This document shows, in pieces, positions 60,386 through 64,000 of a DNA stretch of 64,000 nt. Origin of the DNA: Snodgrassella sp. CFCC 13594. Lineage in GTDB: Bacteria; Pseudomonadota; Gammaproteobacteria; Burkholderiales; Neisseriaceae. The stretch covers positions 1-64,000 of the forward strand of contig NZ_LQXR01000003.1 in NCBI RefSeq assembly GCF_001590725.1, written 5' to 3'. Made by a program: the position numbers and the translations under genes. The notes beneath the pieces are model-generated. The model saw nothing but the letters and a program-made list of their open reading frames with translations, was not told where the DNA came from and did no database searches. Every line of letters begins with the position of its first letter. Within the stretch, counting starts at the first letter, position 1.

Positions 60386-60848
60386 TACTGAAATTGAATG
60401 TACAGTGTGCCATGTAGTGGTAAGGGTGTGAGCAGAGGCAAATAAACGCTAGGTTGTTTGGGGCTGGCGTTGTTGCCGTTTTGCCATGTGCATTTAAGGG
60501 TTGCGATGGTGTCTGCAATGCCTCAGTCTTCGCTTGATTGAATGGTCTGCGTCAACACCTCTCCGGCGTGCACGCGCTCAATACGATTCATTTTTTGTCA
60601 CCGAGTAGTCCGGTCAAGGCAATATGTAATCCAATGAATAATCATTCATTAAATTCCTGAAAATTTCTTTTTTCTAACCAAGTCTTACATGATTTTAATA
60701 CTATTGCTGATGTCTCTTGGTGTCGATGGGTTAAACCTGATGGGCTACTTTACATAAAAAATTTGGTTTCATGTTAGGTGGTTTGGTGTACTAACGAAAC
60801 AGGCTGCCTGGATGGTTTCGGGCAGCCTGTTGCACGCCGGCAAAAATA
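60386..60848. other. Intergenic, 463 bases, between convergent genes
   Basis: No gene seen. AATGAAT-AATC-ATTCATT (60633-60650) is a perfect inverted repeat. A degenerate DUS pair near the right end is listed separately. Confidence 0.4.
60798..60831 (-). terminator. Terminator of adhP made of a degenerate DUS pair
   Basis: AACAGGCTGCC and GGCAGCCTGTT form an 11-pair stem. Both DUS halves carry a substitution in the last bases (CCTGGA and TTCGGG), so the hairpin is kept while the uptake words are not exact. Confidence 0.7.
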
Positions 60849-61880
60849 TTAATGGCAAGAACAGCTTTGCTTCATGTCAATGACCATACGGCCTTGAATT
60901 TTGCCATCGCGCATTTCTTGAAAAATAGCATTGGTTTCGTCTAGCGTGCGCAAGTGCACAACCGGTACCACCAACCCTCGTGCGCCAAAATCGAATGCTT
61001 CGGCCAAATCCTGCCGCGTGCCGACCAGTGAGCCCACTATTTCAATGCCATCAAGCACCACGCGAGGAATTGATAAATCCATGGTCTCTGGAGGTAGGCC
61101 CACTGCAACCACACGGCCACCGGCCCGCACACTATTAACTGCTGCATTAAACGCTACTTTGGAGACTGCAGTAACCACTGCGGCATGGGCACCACCTACT
61201 TTGTCTTGTATGGCCTGCACCACATCCACTTTGGCTGAGTTGATGACTAAATCGGCACCCACTTCCTGCGCCAATGTCAGTTTGTCGTCATTGATGTCAA
61301 CCGCAATCACACGCGCACCAAACACTTTTTTGGCATATTGCACGGCCAAATTACCCAGCCCACCGGCGCCAAACATCGCAATCCATTGGCCAGGCTCAAT
61401 GTTGGATACTTTGGTGGCTTTGTAGGTAGTGACGCCTGCACAAGTAATGCTGCTCGCTTGCGCTGGATCCAGCCCTGCGGGTACTTTGACAGCATAATCA
61501 GCAGCCACAATGCATTCGGTTGCCATGGCGCCATCAACCGTATAACCGGCATTTTTGACACTGCGGCAAAGCGTTTCACGGCCAGTGACACAATACTCGC
61601 AATGACCGCAACTTTGATATAGCCATGCAATACTGACCCGATCACCTGGTTTAAGTGCGGTCACGTCTTCTGCCACTTGTTTGACAATACCGATGCCCTC
61701 ATGGCCCAGTACACGACCTGGTTTTTTGCCGTAATCGCCAGCGGCCACGTGTAAATCGGTGTGGCAAACACCGCAATATTCCACTGCGACTAAGGCTTCT
61801 CCGTGCCCTATGGTTGGGGTGGGACGCTCAACGATGTCGACATCACCATCTGAATTTTGGCGCACAATGGCTGCTTTCAT
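60849..61880 (-). CDS. adhP: Zinc-dependent alcohol dehydrogenase (AdhP type)
   Basis: About 343 residues from [20 protein letters not shown] at 61880, which follows AAAGGAG. Catalytic zinc site: [16 protein letters not shown] and GHEGIGIV; structural zinc: [18 protein letters not shown] fold: [20 protein letters not shown]. Oxidises ethanol and other primary alcohols. The C-terminus ends in an unusual CSCH motif. Transcribed alone. Confidence 0.95.
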   Translation of the reverse strand: MKAAIVRQNSDGDVDIVERPTPTIGHGEALVAVEYCGVCHTDLHVAAGDYGKKPGRVLGHEGIGIVKQVAEDVTALKPGDRVSIAWLYQSCGHCEYCVTGRETLCRSVKNAGYTVDGAMATECIVAADYAVKVPAGLDPAQASSITCAGVTTYKATKVSNIEPGQWIAMFGAGGLGNLAVQYAKKVFGARVIAVDINDDKLTLAQEVGADLVINSAKVDVVQAIQDKVGGAHAAVVTAVSKVAFNAAVNSVRAGGRVVAVGLPPETMDLSIPRVVLDGIEIVGSLVGTRQDLAEAFDFGARGLVVPVVHLRTLDETNAIFQEMRDGKIQGRMVIDMKQSCSCH

Positions 61881-62167
61881 TATTTTCTCCTTTGTTTTGT
61901 GTTTGTTGTGTGTCTTTGTGACAGCACAATCGCAGTGTATCAGTCTGATGGTGAAAATCAAACTTGAGGCTGTGGGTAGAGGGTTGAAATAAAATAATTA
62001 TTCCTCATGGGGATGGTTAGGCTGTTAAAAATATGCCTGAAACATGGTTCTGTTTGCGTTTGCGGCAATATCGATGGCACACAAATTCTGTTAACATAGT
62101 ACGCATTAATGCACTCATTTCAGGCAACCTATTTTAGGCTGCCTGAATCTCCGGAAAGCAATTCATC

Positions 62168-63178
62168 ATGAGCAAAACGCGCGTACTCACCGGCGTCACC
62201 CCCAGCGGGATTCCTCATTTGGGCAACTATGTGGGCGCCATTCGTCCGGCTATTGCGGCCAGTCAAAATCCCGATACTGAAACTTTTTTCTTTTTGTCGG
62301 ATTACCATGCTTTGATTAAATGTCATGAACCTGAGCGTGTGCATGAGTCCACACAGGCCGTGGCTGCCACTTGGTTGGCTTGTGGGCTGAATCCGGAACA
62401 CACCACGTTTTACCGTCAGTCAGACATTCCTGAAACCATGGAATTGAATTGGATTTTGACGTGTATTACTGCCAAAGGCTTGATGAACCGTGCGCATGCG
62501 TATAAAGCGGCAGTACAAGATAACCACGAAAAAGGCCAAGAAGACCCAGATCATGGCGTAGAAATGGGGCTGTATTGTTATCCTATTTTGATGACTGCGG
62601 ATATTTTGTTGTTTAATGCCAATAAGGTGCCGGTTGGCCGAGATCAGATTCAGCACTTGGAAATGGCGCGCGACATCGCAGGACGCTTCAATCATCGGTT
62701 TAAGTCATTATTTACGCTGCCTGAAGTACAGATCGATGAGGATGTTGAAACCCTGGTAGGTCTGGATGGACGGAAAATGAGCAAAAGCTATGGCAATACC
62801 ATTCCGTTGTTTGAGAGTGAAAAAAAGCTGCAAAAGGCCGTCAATAAGATTGTTACCAACGAGAAAGAGCCGGGCGTTCCCAAATCCCCTGATGAAAGCC
62901 CGCTATTTGACATTTATAAAGCATTTGCCACTCATGAAGAAACAATGGCATTCACGCAGATGTTGGCCGATGGTTTGGCATGGGGTGAGGCCAAAAAAAT
63001 GCTGGCCACCAAAATCAATATGGAATTGGCTGATAAGCGAGATCGCTATCATGAATTAATGGCCAAGCCTTCACTCATTGAAGAGATTTTACAAGCAGGC
63101 GCTACCAAAGCGCGTGAGCAGGCACGTCCTTTGCTTGATGCTGTACGCGAAGCGGTGGGCATTCGGATATTGAAATAA
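62168..63178 (+). CDS. trpS: Tryptophanyl-tRNA synthetase
   Basis: 336 residues. Class Ic synthetase. The HIGH-like motif is in [18 protein letters not shown], the tryptophan pocket includes [20 protein letters not shown], and the KMSKS loop is [18 protein letters not shown]. Standard length. A DUS lies 20 bases upstream (62136-62147), with a degenerate one just before it. Confidence 0.97.
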   Translation: MSKTRVLTGVTPSGIPHLGNYVGAIRPAIAASQNPDTETFFFLSDYHALIKCHEPERVHESTQAVAATWLACGLNPEHTTFYRQSDIPETMELNWILTCITAKGLMNRAHAYKAAVQDNHEKGQEDPDHGVEMGLYCYPILMTADILLFNANKVPVGRDQIQHLEMARDIAGRFNHRFKSLFTLPEVQIDEDVETLVGLDGRKMSKSYGNTIPLFESEKKLQKAVNKIVTNEKEPGVPKSPDESPLFDIYKAFATHEETMAFTQMLADGLAWGEAKKMLATKINMELADKRDRYHELMAKPSLIEEILQAGATKAREQARPLLDAVREAVGIRILK

Positions 63179-63243
63179 AATCGAGCCATAAACCGTTCAG
63201 GCAACTTTTCCCTTCTGTTTGACTGCCATGATGGAATGACTTT

Positions 63244-63837
63244 ATGTCCGCTTGTGAAAAAATGAACATTGGTATTCTGATTTATGATGGGGCGGAGGTG
63301 CTGGATTTTGCTGGCCCGTTTGAGGTGTTCAGTACAGCCAAGTGCTTGTGTGAATATGATTGGCAAGTTAACTTGATTGCATCAGAACCAAGGCCTATAG
63401 AGGCGCGTGGTGGTTTTGTAGTAGTGCCCCATATGGGTATTAATCAAGTGTCGGCATTGGATGTGTTGGTAGTGGTTGGCGGCGTCCATACTCAAGCTTT
63501 ACAAGATGCCCTTTTATTGGCGTGGCTCAAGGATATGGCATCCAAAGTACCTCAGGTGGTTTCGGTGTGTACTGGGGTGTTTTTGTTGGCACAAACGGGC
63601 TGTTTGGATGGTAGTCGGGTGACAACGCATTGGGAAGATATGGCTGATTTGCAGCACCAATACCCCATGCTCACAGTGTTGGCAGGAAAGCGCTGGGTGG
63701 CAGATGGCAACTATATTACTTCTGGCGGTATTTCTGCTGGCATTGATATGAGCTTGTTTTTGGTGTCTCAGTGGGGCGGTTTGGCACTGGCTGAGCGCAC
63801 AGCCAAACAAATGGAATATCGCTGGCACCGCAATTAA
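63244..63837 (+). CDS. DJ-1/PfpI family protein, isonitrile hydratase-like
   Basis: 197 residues (or 191 from the Met at 63262). Motifs: IGILIYDGAEVLDFAGPFEV, DVLVVVGG, the nucleophile elbow VSVCTGVFLLAQTGCLDGSR with the reactive Cys, and TTHWEDMADL with the His of the class. These words fit the InhA/AraC-N-terminal type without a DNA-binding domain. The substrate is unknown. Convergence or operon with trpS is possible; the gap is 66 bases on the same strand. Confidence 0.82.
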   Translation: MSACEKMNIGILIYDGAEVLDFAGPFEVFSTAKCLCEYDWQVNLIASEPRPIEARGGFVVVPHMGINQVSALDVLVVVGGVHTQALQDALLLAWLKDMASKVPQVVSVCTGVFLLAQTGCLDGSRVTTHWEDMADLQHQYPMLTVLAGKRWVADGNYITSGGISAGIDMSLFLVSQWGGLALAERTAKQMEYRWHRN

Positions 63838-63893
63838 ATGTTTTGGTGGGTATGGCAATACGTTGCTTTGATAGCGTATGTTGGGTGGCATTG

Positions 63894-64000
63894 ATGATGA
63901 AAAATGGTGATGAGATTGGCGTTGATGCACCAATAAAATTGGCTACTGCAGGTTTGGTGGTTTGGCATCAAAATAGATTATTACTGGCTTTTAGCAAGCA
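63894..64000 (+). CDS. NUDIX hydrolase, N-terminal fragment cut by the window end
   Basis: The last 107 bases read MMKNGDEIGVDAPIKLATAG then LVVWHQNRLLLAFSKQ. The AxxxVVWxxxxxLLA pattern is the first strand pair of NUDIX proteins. The NUDIX box itself would lie beyond the window, so the call rests on this short part. Confidence 0.5.
   Translation, partial: MMKNGDEIGVDAPIKLATAGLVVWHQNRLLLAFSK

Noticed and set aside
60528-60594. 22-codon frame on the minus strand resembling the start of an HTH antitoxin (RVHAGEVLT)
   Set aside because: Too short, no continuing domain in any frame, no toxin beside it.
60633-60650. Palindrome AATGAAT-N4-ATTCATT as a Fur box
   Set aside because: Only about 10 of 19 matches to the consensus, and it lies between convergent genes where no promoter is expected.

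Overview
The window looks like chromosome of a member of the Neisseriaceae. The main evidence is a 12-base word, AGGCTGCCTGAA or its complement TTCAGGCAGCCT, present in more than twenty exact copies. This is the DNA uptake sequence (DUS) dialect known from Simonsiella-type Neisseriaceae (AG-simDUS). It often occurs as inverted pairs that serve as terminators. Gene content fits: surE-pcm-nlpD, rpsU-yqeY-dnaG-rpoD, tamA-tamB-waaA facing kdsA, a PutA without the DNA-binding domain, and an autotransporter with an extended signal peptide.

Layout. 1-3.5 kb: 5' end of an autotransporter gene, a lipoprotein, nrdR, then a 660-base gap holding a cluster of DnaA-box-like words. 3.5-14.98 kb: core metabolism (putA, cysM, mscL, fabI, trxB, a small zinc protein, ilvE) and the LPS-control pair lapA-lapB, then pyrF. 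14.98-21.83 kb: an AT-richer accessory segment without a consensus DUS, ending at a tRNA-Ile2 gene. It holds a toxin-like remnant, a VOC-like protein, an inverse-autotransporter/beta-helix surface protein, a broken inactivated peptidase-like gene, an acetyltransferase remnant, a YefM-YoeB toxin-antitoxin pair with operator, and small unknown genes. 21.8-32.2 kb: macromolecular synthesis and stringent response (rpoD, dnaG, yqeY, rpsU, spoT, rpoZ, gmk, pyrG). 32.4-45.8 kb: YccS-like membrane protein, a catabolic-looking cluster (flavin monooxygenase facing Rid-like protein, DUF1028 protein, LysR regulator, M20 deacylase), prpF, an ABC exporter, a Sel1 lipoprotein, GlpM and a PuuA-like glutamine synthetase. 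46-64 kb: envelope genes (waaA, tamB, tamA, kdsA), a polyamine-binding lipoprotein, surE-pcm-nlpD, ubiX with a tiny coupled peptide, a lipoprotein, adhP, trpS, a DJ-1/PfpI protein and the start of a NUDIX gene.

An important caveat: at least five genes (autotransporter, mscL, fabI, dnaG, gmk) and possibly a sixth (zinc protein) are each broken by one missing base, and adding one base restores the family sequence. Three are normally essential (dnaG, gmk, and fabI unless it is backed up), so these are most likely sequencing or assembly errors. Two in-frame amber codons in the accessory segment differ in kind and may be real decay.

The observations I consider most interesting are the beta-helix passenger on an inverse autotransporter, the apparent degenerate HD-domain duplication at the SpoT N-terminus, the DnaA-box cluster upstream of putA, the Rid/DUF1028/M20/monooxygenase cluster, and the 26-residue hydrophobic peptide coupled to ubiX. 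I saw no CRISPR array, prophage, rRNA, integrase or intact insertion sequence.
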